From: Rhodovibrio sp.
Lineage (GTDB): Bacteria > Pseudomonadota > Alphaproteobacteria > Kiloniellales > Rhodovibrionaceae
NCBI GenBank assembly: GCA_007127165.1
Contig: SKZV01000320.1
Location: 1-39,417 of the forward strand
Length of the DNA: 39,417 nucleotides
Reading direction: 5' to 3'
Positions 1-7,054 of this stretch are shown here, in pieces. Position 1 is the stretch's first letter. Every line of letters starts with the position of its first letter. Below the pieces are notes generated by a model, which did no database searches, had not been told where the DNA came from, and saw only the letters and a list, made by a program, of their open reading frames with translations. Both the position numbers and the translations under genes were made by a program.

Positions 1-474
1 CCCCGGCCCATCCCCCTCGCCCCGGCCCCGCCGAAACACGAGCAGGTGGGACGCCGAAAAATTCAGCACCAGTCCCGCGACGGACCCTGCGGCGACCCCC
101 AACGCAGGGTTCGCCGCCACGAAAGGCAACGTCGCGACCATGACGGCGTAGGTTCCGTAATTCGTTACCGCCCCCGAGGAGTTGGCGGCGACGTAGCGAC
201 CCCACTCCCGCACAAAGGCTGTGGAGCGGCGGTCTCGAAACGCGAGGTGACGGTTGACGATCCACGTCACCGTCACCGCGACCATGAACGAGACCACGCG
301 CCCGAGATAGAGCCCCAAACTTTCCAGAACGAGCCAGAGAACGGCTACGTCCGCCACGAATCCCAACGTCCCCGCGATACAGAACGCGAGGAAGCGGAAG
401 CTGGTCATCTGCCGTAACCGCTGCGAACGCGCCCAGGCCCGCTCAACCGCCACTGCGGCGCTAACGCGTCTCAT
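1..474 (-). CDS. GtrA-family membrane protein (polyprenyl-phosphate sugar flippase), 3'-truncated by window edge
   Basis: GtrA-family proteins are small four-helix membrane proteins thought to flip polyprenyl-phosphate-linked sugars across the inner membrane. The minus-strand frame stays open to base 1, so the C-terminus lies outside the window; 158 codons are visible. Hydrophobic segments run from about residues 24-45 (FLAFCIAGTLGFVADVAV) and 50-70, and the family-typical aromatic/basic stretch TWIVNRHLAFRDR follows, then helices around 90-115 and 120-140. The upstream start at 474 overlaps the end of the glycosyltransferase gene by 14 bases; an in-frame ATG at 408 (MTSFRFLAF) is a reasonable alternative. 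The overlap with a GtrB-like gene on the same strand supports the assignment. Family call is firm; substrate unknown. Confidence 0.85.
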   Translation of the reverse strand, partial: MRRVSAAVAVERAWARSQRLRQMTSFRFLAFCIAGTLGFVADVAVLWLVLESLGLYLGRVVSFMVAVTVTWIVNRHLAFRDRRSTAFVREWGRYVAANSSGAVTNYGTYAVMVATLPFVAANPALGVAAGSVAGLVLNFSASHLLVFRRGRGEGDGPG

Positions 475-1405
475 CCTGGCCGAATCCGTATGTGTCGCGC
501 ACAAGGTAGATCGGCCGCCCCTTCACCTCCTGATAGGTGCGGCCGAGGTACTCGCCGATAATGCCCAGAGTGAGAAGCTGCAAGCCGCCCAAGAAGAGCA
601 CCACCACCATCAGCGAGGCGTAGCCCGGCACGTCGCTCCCGTAAATCAGGGTCCGCGCGATCAGGAAGACGGCGTAGATGAACGAAACCATCGCGATCAT
701 GGCCCCGACATAAGACCAGACCCGCAGCGGAACGGTCGAGAAGGAGGTCATGCCGTCGATGGCGAAGTTCCAGAGCTTCCAGTAGTTGAACTTGCTCGTG
801 CCCTCGCTGCGCGCCGGCCGTTCATAGCGCACGCTCGTCTGACGGAAGCCCGGCCAGGCGAAGAGCCCCTTCATGAAGCGGTTTCGTTCGGGCATGTGAC
901 GCAGAGCTTCCACCACCTTGCGATCCATAAGCCGAAAGTCCCCGGCGTTACGCGGGATCTCGACTTGGCTCATCCAGTTGTAAAAGCGGTAGAAGGCCCG
1001 CGCGCTGAACGACTTCATATGACTGTCGCTCTCTCGCACCGAGCGTACCGCAAAAACCACGTCATAGCCTTCGCGCCACTTTTCCAGCATCTCGCCAATC
1101 AGTTCGGGCGGGTCCTGCAAATCGACATCGATGGGGATCGCCACCTGTCCCCGGGCGAAATCGAGTCCCGCCGTCAGCGCGGCTTCCTTTCCGAAGTTTC
1201 GGGAAAAGTCTATGACGCCGACATTGTTATGGCCCCGTTGGGCGTCCCGGAGCACCTGCAGCGTGTTGTCGTTGCTGCCGTCGTTGACGAAAATCGCCTC
1301 CCAGCTTACGCCTAAGTCGGCCATCACCGCGCCGACGCGGTGCATGAAACCGGGAATCGCCGCCTCTTCGTTAAAGACGGGGACAATCAGACTGACGTCG
1401 ATCAC
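461..1405 (-). CDS. Polyprenyl-phosphate glycosyltransferase, GT2 family (GtrB/CsbB/DPM1-like)
   Basis: This enzyme would charge undecaprenyl phosphate with a sugar from a nucleotide donor at the cytoplasmic face of the membrane. The protein opens with the GT2 fold (SLIVPVFNEE, then FVNDGSNDNT), carries the metal-binding DVDLQD at about residues 93-98, the NAGDFRLMDR segment, and two C-terminal membrane helices (from VWSYVGAMIAM and from SLMVVVLFLGG) ending in GEYLGRTYQEVKGRP, the arrangement of GtrB and CsbB proteins. I chose the GTG at 1405 (VIDVSLIVPV), giving 314 residues, near the family length. The frame continues upstream to a TTG at 1504, but the extra residues look non-conserved and neither start has a clear Shine-Dalgarno site. 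It overlaps the GtrA-like gene downstream and faces away from the YfhO-like gene. Confidence 0.9.
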   Translation of the reverse strand: MIDVSLIVPVFNEEAAIPGFMHRVGAVMADLGVSWEAIFVNDGSNDNTLQVLRDAQRGHNNVGVIDFSRNFGKEAALTAGLDFARGQVAIPIDVDLQDPPELIGEMLEKWREGYDVVFAVRSVRESDSHMKSFSARAFYRFYNWMSQVEIPRNAGDFRLMDRKVVEALRHMPERNRFMKGLFAWPGFRQTSVRYERPARSEGTSKFNYWKLWNFAIDGMTSFSTVPLRVWSYVGAMIAMVSFIYAVFLIARTLIYGSDVPGYASLMVVVLFLGGLQLLTLGIIGEYLGRTYQEVKGRPIYLVRDTYGFGQDETR

Positions 1406-1620
1406 GTGGTCGGGTACTTGCGGTGACAAACCAAGTCCTCGCGGTGGTGTGAGGGACGTTCGAACTCTGGGACCGCACCATAGCTCATTGGATGAGCGGC
1501 GCAATCCGTACTTGCGACAGCGGAATCAGTTGTTAAGCTCCAAGCCCTCGGATGTACAACTGCATCTTTGCAAAGGTTTGCTCCCGAACCGGCTCCACGT
1601 GGGACATCGCGTAGCTTAAC

Positions 1621-3900
1621 ATGGCCAATCCAAAGCCGCTTTCTGCGTGGATCGAAGACGCGCCGCCGTGGCTTCTCTATCTTGCTGTGGCCCTTGTTTG
1701 GTTGGGCCTGAGTTCCCCCTGGCTTCTGGGGCAAGTCACGATCCCCTGGGACAGCAAGGTCCAGTTCTATCCCTGGATGGTGTTCGTGCAGCAGAATCTG
1801 CATCAGGGAGAACTTCCCCTGTGGAATCCGCATCTCTATAGCGGCTATCCGATGGTCGCGGACCCGCAGGCGATGCTGTTTTCGCCACTCCTGCAGGCGG
1901 GCCTGTTCCTTCTCCCGGAGCTTACGCTTCGCCTGCAGGATTCGCTGGTGCTCCTGCACTTGCTACTGGCGGGGCTCGGCGCGGCGGCCCTGGGGCGCAG
2001 CTACGGCTGGCCGGTCGTGGCGGTGCTGATATTCGCGGCGCTCGTGATGTTCGGCGGCGTGAACTCGTCACGCCTTCAGCACAACGGAATTGTCATCGCT
2101 TACGGCTACTTCCCCTTCGCTCTGTATTTCCTGAAGCGGATGCTGGACACGCGACGCGTTTCCCATGCTGGGTTCTTCGGCCTCTTTGCCGGAGCCATGG
2201 CGCTTCACATGACCCAGGTACCCTATCTGCTTACGCTCTTGCTGATGGCCTACGCGGCCTTTCGGCTCGCGCGGGACTTCACGGGCATCCGCAGCGCGTT
2301 CCCGACTGTGGGGCAGCTCGCGCTGTCCGGCGCGGTTGCTGCGGCCGTCATGCTGCCGCAAGCCATTCCCACCATCATGACGCTGGGATTGAGCAACCGC
2401 GAGGCCATGCCGCTCGAACTGGCTTCCGGCGATTCGATTCCGCCGCACTTGCTGGCGACGCTCGCGATGCCAGAGGTATTCGGCCACGTCCGCGGCGGCA
2501 TAGAGGCCTATTGGAGCGCCCCAAGCATTCCGCAGACGTACTTTTACATTGGCTTGCTTCCGCTTCTCGCGGCGCTGGCGTTCCCTGTGCCCAAGGACAG
2601 GCCACGAGACTGGGGGTTCTACTGCGGCCTTTTCCTCGTGTCGGGCGCCTTTATGATGGGCACCTACACACCGTTTTACGCGGTTCTTTACGAGTATCTG
2701 CCCGGACTCGCCTCGTTCCGGCGCCCGGCGGACGGGGCTTACCTCTTGAACTTCGCCCTGGCCTTCCTGGCGGCCAGCGCGATAACCGAGTTTTTGCGTC
2801 ACGGGTTCAGCCGGTTAACCTTCCACCCCGTGGCGCATCCACTCATCGCCCTGTCGGCCGTGGCGATCACCTGGAGCCTCGTGGAGCAAGCGGCGGAACA
2901 TGAGCAACTCGCGAGGCTTAGCAACCACGCCCTCGTGTTCGCGGGCCTTTCAGCCGCGCTTGTGCTTGCGGCGACAACGCTGCGGCGTTGGCCACCGCTG
3001 CTGGCGCTGGCGACCGGTCTGCTCGCGTTCGCCGATCTCCGGCTGCATGCGGTGGATACGGCGATGAATGGTCACGCACCGGATTACTACGAGATCATCC
3101 ACGCCGTGAGCGAAGAGGCGCACCCGGTTGCGGCTTTTCTAGCAAGAGAGACCGAAGCCGGCGCCGATGGGCTGCCGCCACGGATCGAGTTTCACCGCCC
3201 CGGCTCACTTTGGGACAACAGCGTTGCCATCAACGGGTTTTTCTCCACGACAGGCAACAGCCCCTTCGGTCTCGCCCGTTATGAGAATGTGGCCGGCTTC
3301 CATTACGGTAGCGACTATCCCCGCAGCAAACCGCCCAGCAATGAGGATTATTCCAGCAACGTCTTCCATCTCCTCGGCGCGCGCTATCTGGTCTCGGCTG
3401 GCCCTCTGGGGGACCGCAGGCCCGCCAACGGGGCGGTTCTCGAAGAAGTCTTCGAAGCAGGCGGCATACGGGTTTGGGAGAATCCGAACGCTCTGCCGCG
3501 CGCCTTCATGCCGCGCAAATGGGAACTCGACCTGGAGCCGAAACGGACGATCGCGCGTGGTTCAGCCGCCGGAATGAACTTCCGTGAAACCGTCGTGCTG
3601 GAAGAGCGCCCCGAATGGCCAGGGGAGAACGTCGACGTCGCCCCCGGTGAGGAACTGGCGAGGGGAGACGTCGAGGTCGTTGCGTTCCGCAACAATGAAA
3701 TCGTCATGAGGGTGGAGAGTTCAGGCGACGGCCTCGTCTTCCTCAGTGAAGTCTACCATCCCGCATGGACCGCGAAGGTGAACGGCGAATCGGTACCGCT
3801 ATACCGCGCGAATTATGTGTTTCGTGCGGTTCCGGTGCCGGAGGGCCGCCACACCGTCACCCTGTCGTTTCGGCCTTATCGGGCATTGCGGCCTTGGTAG
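1621..3900 (+). CDS. YfhO-family multi-spanning membrane protein (putative GT-C glycosyltransferase)
   Basis: A 759-residue membrane protein with about a dozen hydrophobic segments in residues 15-480 and a soluble, presumably periplasmic part from about 485 onward. The first loop has the family pattern of an acidic residue before an aromatic helix and a Pro-Trp-Asn-Pro turn (WDSKVQFYPW, then LPLWNPHLYSGYP). The C-terminal part has the typical YfhO-like motif EVYHPAWTAKVNG followed by YRANYVFRAVPVPEG. In Firmicutes, YfhO takes a lipid-linked sugar made by CsbB and flipped by GtcA and adds it to lipoteichoic acid; here GtrA- and GtrB-like genes lie just upstream on the other strand, so the same division of labour is inferred with an unknown acceptor. 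The protein stops right after the soluble motif, without the final membrane helix I would expect, and its end overlaps the convergent methyltransferase gene by 44 bases. Confidence 0.85.
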   Translation: MANPKPLSAWIEDAPPWLLYLAVALVWLGLSSPWLLGQVTIPWDSKVQFYPWMVFVQQNLHQGELPLWNPHLYSGYPMVADPQAMLFSPLLQAGLFLLPELTLRLQDSLVLLHLLLAGLGAAALGRSYGWPVVAVLIFAALVMFGGVNSSRLQHNGIVIAYGYFPFALYFLKRMLDTRRVSHAGFFGLFAGAMALHMTQVPYLLTLLLMAYAAFRLARDFTGIRSAFPTVGQLALSGAVAAAVMLPQAIPTIMTLGLSNREAMPLELASGDSIPPHLLATLAMPEVFGHVRGGIEAYWSAPSIPQTYFYIGLLPLLAALAFPVPKDRPRDWGFYCGLFLVSGAFMMGTYTPFYAVLYEYLPGLASFRRPADGAYLLNFALAFLAASAITEFLRHGFSRLTFHPVAHPLIALSAVAITWSLVEQAAEHEQLARLSNHALVFAGLSAALVLAATTLRRWPPLLALATGLLAFADLRLHAVDTAMNGHAPDYYEIIHAVSEEAHPVAAFLARETEAGADGLPPRIEFHRPGSLWDNSVAINGFFSTTGNSPFGLARYENVAGFHYGSDYPRSKPPSNEDYSSNVFHLLGARYLVSAGPLGDRRPANGAVLEEVFEAGGIRVWENPNALPRAFMPRKWELDLEPKRTIARGSAAGMNFRETVVLEERPEWPGENVDVAPGEELARGDVEVVAFRNNEIVMRVESSGDGLVFLSEVYHPAWTAKVNGESVPLYRANYVFRAVPVPEGRHTVTLSFRPYRALRPW

Positions 3901-5146
3901 CAGCGGCGAGAACGACAGGATCGGGACGGTGATAGGGAACCTGGAAGTCCAGAACATCGCGCATCCGCACGGTCCTCACTGGCTGGGACCGGCGCGCGTC
4001 CGGGTCCTTCAGCAGAATCGCGAGGACGCCCTTATAGCCACTGCCGGGGGTTTTGCCGACAAGACGGCGATCCTGCTCCAGCAGCCTCGCGGAAACCGAA
4101 CGATTGAACACGGCCCGCCAAAGCCAGGGCGCACGCTCTAGCCACCGCGCCGCGCGCCGCGATATCGGCTTCGCAAGCTCGGCGTTGCCCTCCATCAGGA
4201 GGGTGAGCAGGCGATACACCCGATTATCTGCGATCATCGGCCGACTCTCGGCCTCCACACCACACTTCGTAAAGGCATTGAACGTGTTTAGGTCGAAGTA
4301 GTGAATATGCCCGTGGAGCTCGCCGCGCCGCTGGGTTTCCGCCACCTGCCGAAACGATTCGTGCGGTACCGTGATCACAACCGCCTTGCGGGCGACACGC
4401 ATCATCTCTTCGACCGCCTGCGCGTAGTCGATCACATGCTCGATGGTCTCGCTGGCCACCACCACGTCGTGGCTTTCGTCGGAGAAGGGCAGCTTATGAA
4501 TGTCCAACGCGAGCGTCGGCAGCGCGTATATTTCCTCGGCGCGGCGACAGGCCTCGCCCGAGAGATCGCAGCTCATGACATTGCAGCCAAAGAGATGACG
4601 CGCCAGCGCCGCCTTATAGCCCTCGGCTCCGCCCACATCGAGAAGGCTGTCGAAGCGAAGGTCCGCCAGGGCTTGCATGAGGTTCCATGTGATTACATAG
4701 CGGTCGAACAGGTTGGGCTCGCAGTGGCCGCCGCGAAACCCATAGATCGGCTGATGCGCGACATAGATACCGTCCGCCCCGACACCGCCCGCGGCGAATC
4801 TTTGATCGAGCCAACGCCGTGTCTCGGCCTGATACTCCGCGCGGCTTCGCGTTGTCAGCGGCGGAAGCGTGACCGGCGCGCCCGGTAGCGGCGCTTCAGA
4901 CCCGCTGGTCCGGACGGATACTTCGATCGGCTCCGGCCCCAGCGGAAGGTTTAGGGGAACCTCGAAGTACGCAAAGCCACTGCGCAGGCCATGGCGTGCG
5001 AGATCCGCGCGAAAGGCGTTCGCACGCCCGGAGGCGACAAGCTGCCCGTTCGCCAGCACCTCGACCACCGCCGGTTCGGACGACGCCTCTCGAACCGCCC
5101 ATCCGCTGACGCCAATATGACTGATAACCTCGACGTTGCCTTGCAT
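3857..5146 (-). CDS. Class I SAM-dependent methyltransferase with N-terminal beta-rich domain
   Basis: A 429-residue, probably cytosolic protein. Residues 1-100 form a beta-rich domain (VISHIGVSGWAVRE, then VVEVLANGQLVASGRA) resembling accessory domains attached to polysaccharide-modifying enzymes. The methyltransferase core follows from about residue 160: SAM-binding motif I is LLDVGGAEGYKAALARHLFG, followed by CDLSGEACRRAEEI, then LPFSDESHDVVVASETIEHV and the VVITVPHE strand, as in Methyltransf_11 proteins. The target is unknown; its place beside glycosylation genes suggests a sugar or surface polymer, but this is inference. The start ATG (MQGNVEVISH) begins at the conserved beta strand. 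The gene is convergent with the YfhO-like gene, overlapping it by 44 bases, and lies downstream of the histidine kinase gene on the same strand. Confidence 0.85.
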   Translation of the reverse strand: MQGNVEVISHIGVSGWAVREASSEPAVVEVLANGQLVASGRANAFRADLARHGLRSGFAYFEVPLNLPLGPEPIEVSVRTSGSEAPLPGAPVTLPPLTTRSRAEYQAETRRWLDQRFAAGGVGADGIYVAHQPIYGFRGGHCEPNLFDRYVITWNLMQALADLRFDSLLDVGGAEGYKAALARHLFGCNVMSCDLSGEACRRAEEIYALPTLALDIHKLPFSDESHDVVVASETIEHVIDYAQAVEEMMRVARKAVVITVPHESFRQVAETQRRGELHGHIHYFDLNTFNAFTKCGVEAESRPMIADNRVYRLLTLLMEGNAELAKPISRRAARWLERAPWLWRAVFNRSVSARLLEQDRRLVGKTPGSGYKGVLAILLKDPDARRSQPVRTVRMRDVLDFQVPYHRPDPVVLAAATKAAMPDKAETTG

Positions 5147-5164
5147 TGGCCCTGCGCAGGTTTA

Positions 5165-5200
5165 AGTTTCTTGTTCTACTCGAAAGTACCACAAGAAACT
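5165..5200 (-). terminator. Perfect 10-bp inverted repeat between the kinase and methyltransferase genes
   Basis: The arms agtttcttgt (5165-5174) and acaagaaact (5191-5200) are exact reverse complements around a 16-base loop that itself holds a short tac/gta pairing. The repeat lies 48 bases beyond the kinase stop and 18 bases before the methyltransferase ATG on the minus strand. It could end the kinase transcript, although the following T-run is poor, or act as an operator or 5' leader hairpin for the methyltransferase. The structure is visible; its role is a guess. Confidence 0.4.
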
Positions 5201-5248
5201 CCCTTTGCCAGCGTCTTGCCTTCATGAACGAGCGGGATCACCTGCTCT

Positions 5249-6919
5249 TTAAGCCTGCCGAGCACCATCGTGAAAGTCTTCGTCGAAAACCCTCTGCGGC
5301 GGCATGATTACGGAGACGGTGGTGCCCTTACCCTCTTCACTGACGATTTCGAGCTTACCACCGTGCAGTTCCGTCATTTTCTTGACCAACGAGAGGCCTA
5401 GACCGGTCCCCTGCTGGCGGCGCTGCAGGCCGCCGTCGATTTGCATGAACGCCTCGCCAGCCAGTGCGATCTTGTCTTTCGCAATGCCGACCCCGTTATC
5501 CTCGACGTGCAACACGAGGTTGCCTGTGCCGTCACGGCTTGCGTAAAGCCGTACGGTGCCGCCCTCGCCTGTGAACTTGATCGCGTTCGACAGCAGGTTG
5601 ATGAGGATCTGCTTGATACGCTGTCCATCGGCGCAGATCTTGGGCAGTTGGTCCGACGCCTCCACGATCAGGTTCAAGCCCCAGTGGGCCGCCCGTTCGC
5701 GAAAGAGCCGCTCGCACCCGCGGAACACCGAATCGAGGTCGACCTCCTCCTCGTAAAGCTCGAAACGTCCGGCCTCGATCTTGGCGAGGTCGAGAACGTC
5801 GTTGATCAGGTCGAGCAGATGCCGGCCACTGTTGTGGATGTCCCGTGCGTATTCCTGGCGTTTCATCTCTTCCAGCTTCGGCATTTGCTCCAGAAGCTCC
5901 GAGAACCCCAGGATCGCGTTCAGCGGGGTGCGCAGTTCGTGACTCATCGCGGCCAGGAATTCGCTCTTCGCCCGGCTGGCGGCTTCCGCCTCCTCCTTGG
6001 CTTTGTGCAACTCCGACTCATGACGTTTGCGGTCGGTGATGTCGCGCATGAAGGAGTGGAAAACCCGTTGAGAGCGCAGAGTCGTCTGCGAGATTGAGAT
6101 CTCCACGGCGAAGCGTCGACCGTCTCGATCCATCGCGATCGACTGGAACAGCCGGTCCAGCAGGCCGCAGCTTTCGTCATTTCGAATGCGAGTGAGTGTT
6201 CGGCGGTGCAACGCAACCAGTTCCGGCGGCACCGTCAGGTTAGTCAGGTTGCGCCCGATGGCCTCGTCCGCAGGCCAGCCAAAGGTGCGCTCCGCCTGCG
6301 GGTTCCAGTCGATGACCACTCCGTCCTCGTCGAAGACGATAAAAACGTCCAGATTGCCGTCGACGATCTTGCGCGCCAGACGTTCGCTGTCATTGGCCCT
6401 TTCCTGCGCCTCGATCTCGTCGGTCAAGTCTCGTCCGGTGCCGCGATACCCGAGGAAACCGCCGCGCTCGTCCCAAATCGGCTTGCCACTAATCGAAATG
6501 GTGTGGTTGCGACCATCCAGCCCTAAATAGCCGTAGCGAAAATCGCGAAACGGCAAGCGCGCCGCCACGGTCGCACGATGCGCGCGCCAGGTCGGATCAT
6601 TCTCCGAATCGTCGCCGGTGATATTGTAGCGCGTCGTGCCCAGTAGCGTCTTCGGATCGATGCCGGTCACCTCTTCCAGACGCTGCGAGAAAAACGTGAA
6701 GCGCATTTCCGCATCGGTTTCCCACACCCAGTCCGCCGCGACCTCGATCACGTCGGCGAAGCGGCGTTCCAGCCGCCGCATCTCGGCACGCCGCTGCCGC
6801 ACCTCAACCACCTTGGAGAGCCCAATGCTAATCCCGATCAGAGTGGTGCAGATCAAGAACAGGCTGACCGTCGAAATCAGCGCGAATAGCTGGTGGTTGG
6901 TAAGCTCCATGAGGGCCAT
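5249..6919 (-). CDS. Membrane-anchored PAS-PAS sensor histidine kinase
   Basis: A 556-residue kinase. One membrane helix spans about residues 11-37 (LFALISTVSLFLICTTLIG), followed by a PAS domain at about 55-170 (VAADWVWETDAEMRFTFFS, ending RGTGRDLTDEIEAQ) and a second at about 185-298 (DVFIVFDEDGVVIDWNPQAE, ending FMRDITDRK). The HisKA domain has the phosphorylated His327 in MSHELRTPLNAI, and the HATPase domain shows NLLSNAIKFTGEGG, VEDNGVGIAKDKI and GTGLGLSLVKKMTELHGG. There is no receiver domain, and no response regulator is adjacent, so it is an orphan kinase that presumably signals in trans. A second Met four residues in (MELTNHQ) is an alternative start. A perfect CtrA-type box lies 44 bases upstream, so cell-cycle control is likely. 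PAS ligands are not predictable from sequence. Confidence 0.93.
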   Translation of the reverse strand: MALMELTNHQLFALISTVSLFLICTTLIGISIGLSKVVEVRQRRAEMRRLERRFADVIEVAADWVWETDAEMRFTFFSQRLEEVTGIDPKTLLGTTRYNITGDDSENDPTWRAHRATVAARLPFRDFRYGYLGLDGRNHTISISGKPIWDERGGFLGYRGTGRDLTDEIEAQERANDSERLARKIVDGNLDVFIVFDEDGVVIDWNPQAERTFGWPADEAIGRNLTNLTVPPELVALHRRTLTRIRNDESCGLLDRLFQSIAMDRDGRRFAVEISISQTTLRSQRVFHSFMRDITDRKRHESELHKAKEEAEAASRAKSEFLAAMSHELRTPLNAILGFSELLEQMPKLEEMKRQEYARDIHNSGRHLLDLINDVLDLAKIEAGRFELYEEEVDLDSVFRGCERLFRERAAHWGLNLIVEASDQLPKICADGQRIKQILINLLSNAIKFTGEGGTVRLYASRDGTGNLVLHVEDNGVGIAKDKIALAGEAFMQIDGGLQRRQQGTGLGLSLVKKMTELHGGKLEIVSEEGKGTTVSVIMPPQRVFDEDFHDGARQA

Positions 6920-6947
6920 TTAGTTGCACGGTGATATTCCACCATAA

Positions 6948-6977
6948 ATTGTACTTTTGAGATTAAGACATCGTTAA
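6948..6977 (-). promoter_or_regulatory. CtrA-type promoter of the PAS kinase gene (perfect TTAA-N7-TTAA box plus -10)
   Basis: TTAA at 6963-6966 and TTAA at 6974-6977 are separated by exactly seven bases (gacatcg), the full consensus of the alphaproteobacterial cell-cycle regulator CtrA. On the minus strand a -10-like TACAAT (6948-6953) begins 24 bases after the start of the first half-site, so the box would overlap the -35 region, as in CtrA-activated promoters. A GANTC site (gaatc, 7018-7022), the CcrM methylation target, lies further upstream. The match is exact; binding is inferred. Confidence 0.6.
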
Positions 6978-7054
6978 AACGGCAATCAAAGACACATAAA
7001 GTTTATTCATATGGAAAGAATCGAAATGACCGACGGGTGCTTTACAAAACTTCA

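Noticed and set aside
46-417. A 123-codon plus-strand open frame at the left edge.
   Set aside because: It is antisense to the GtrA-like gene and Arg/His-rich; the opposite strand gives a convincing membrane protein.
1440-1540. tRNA-like pieces: a gttcgaac T-loop-like string, then a tagctcattggatgagc D-arm-like string and a cgcaa/ttgcg stem with a 7-base loop.
   Set aside because: The pieces are in the wrong order, position 33 would be C, and no T-arm or matching acceptor stem follows; it does not fit a permuted tmRNA either.
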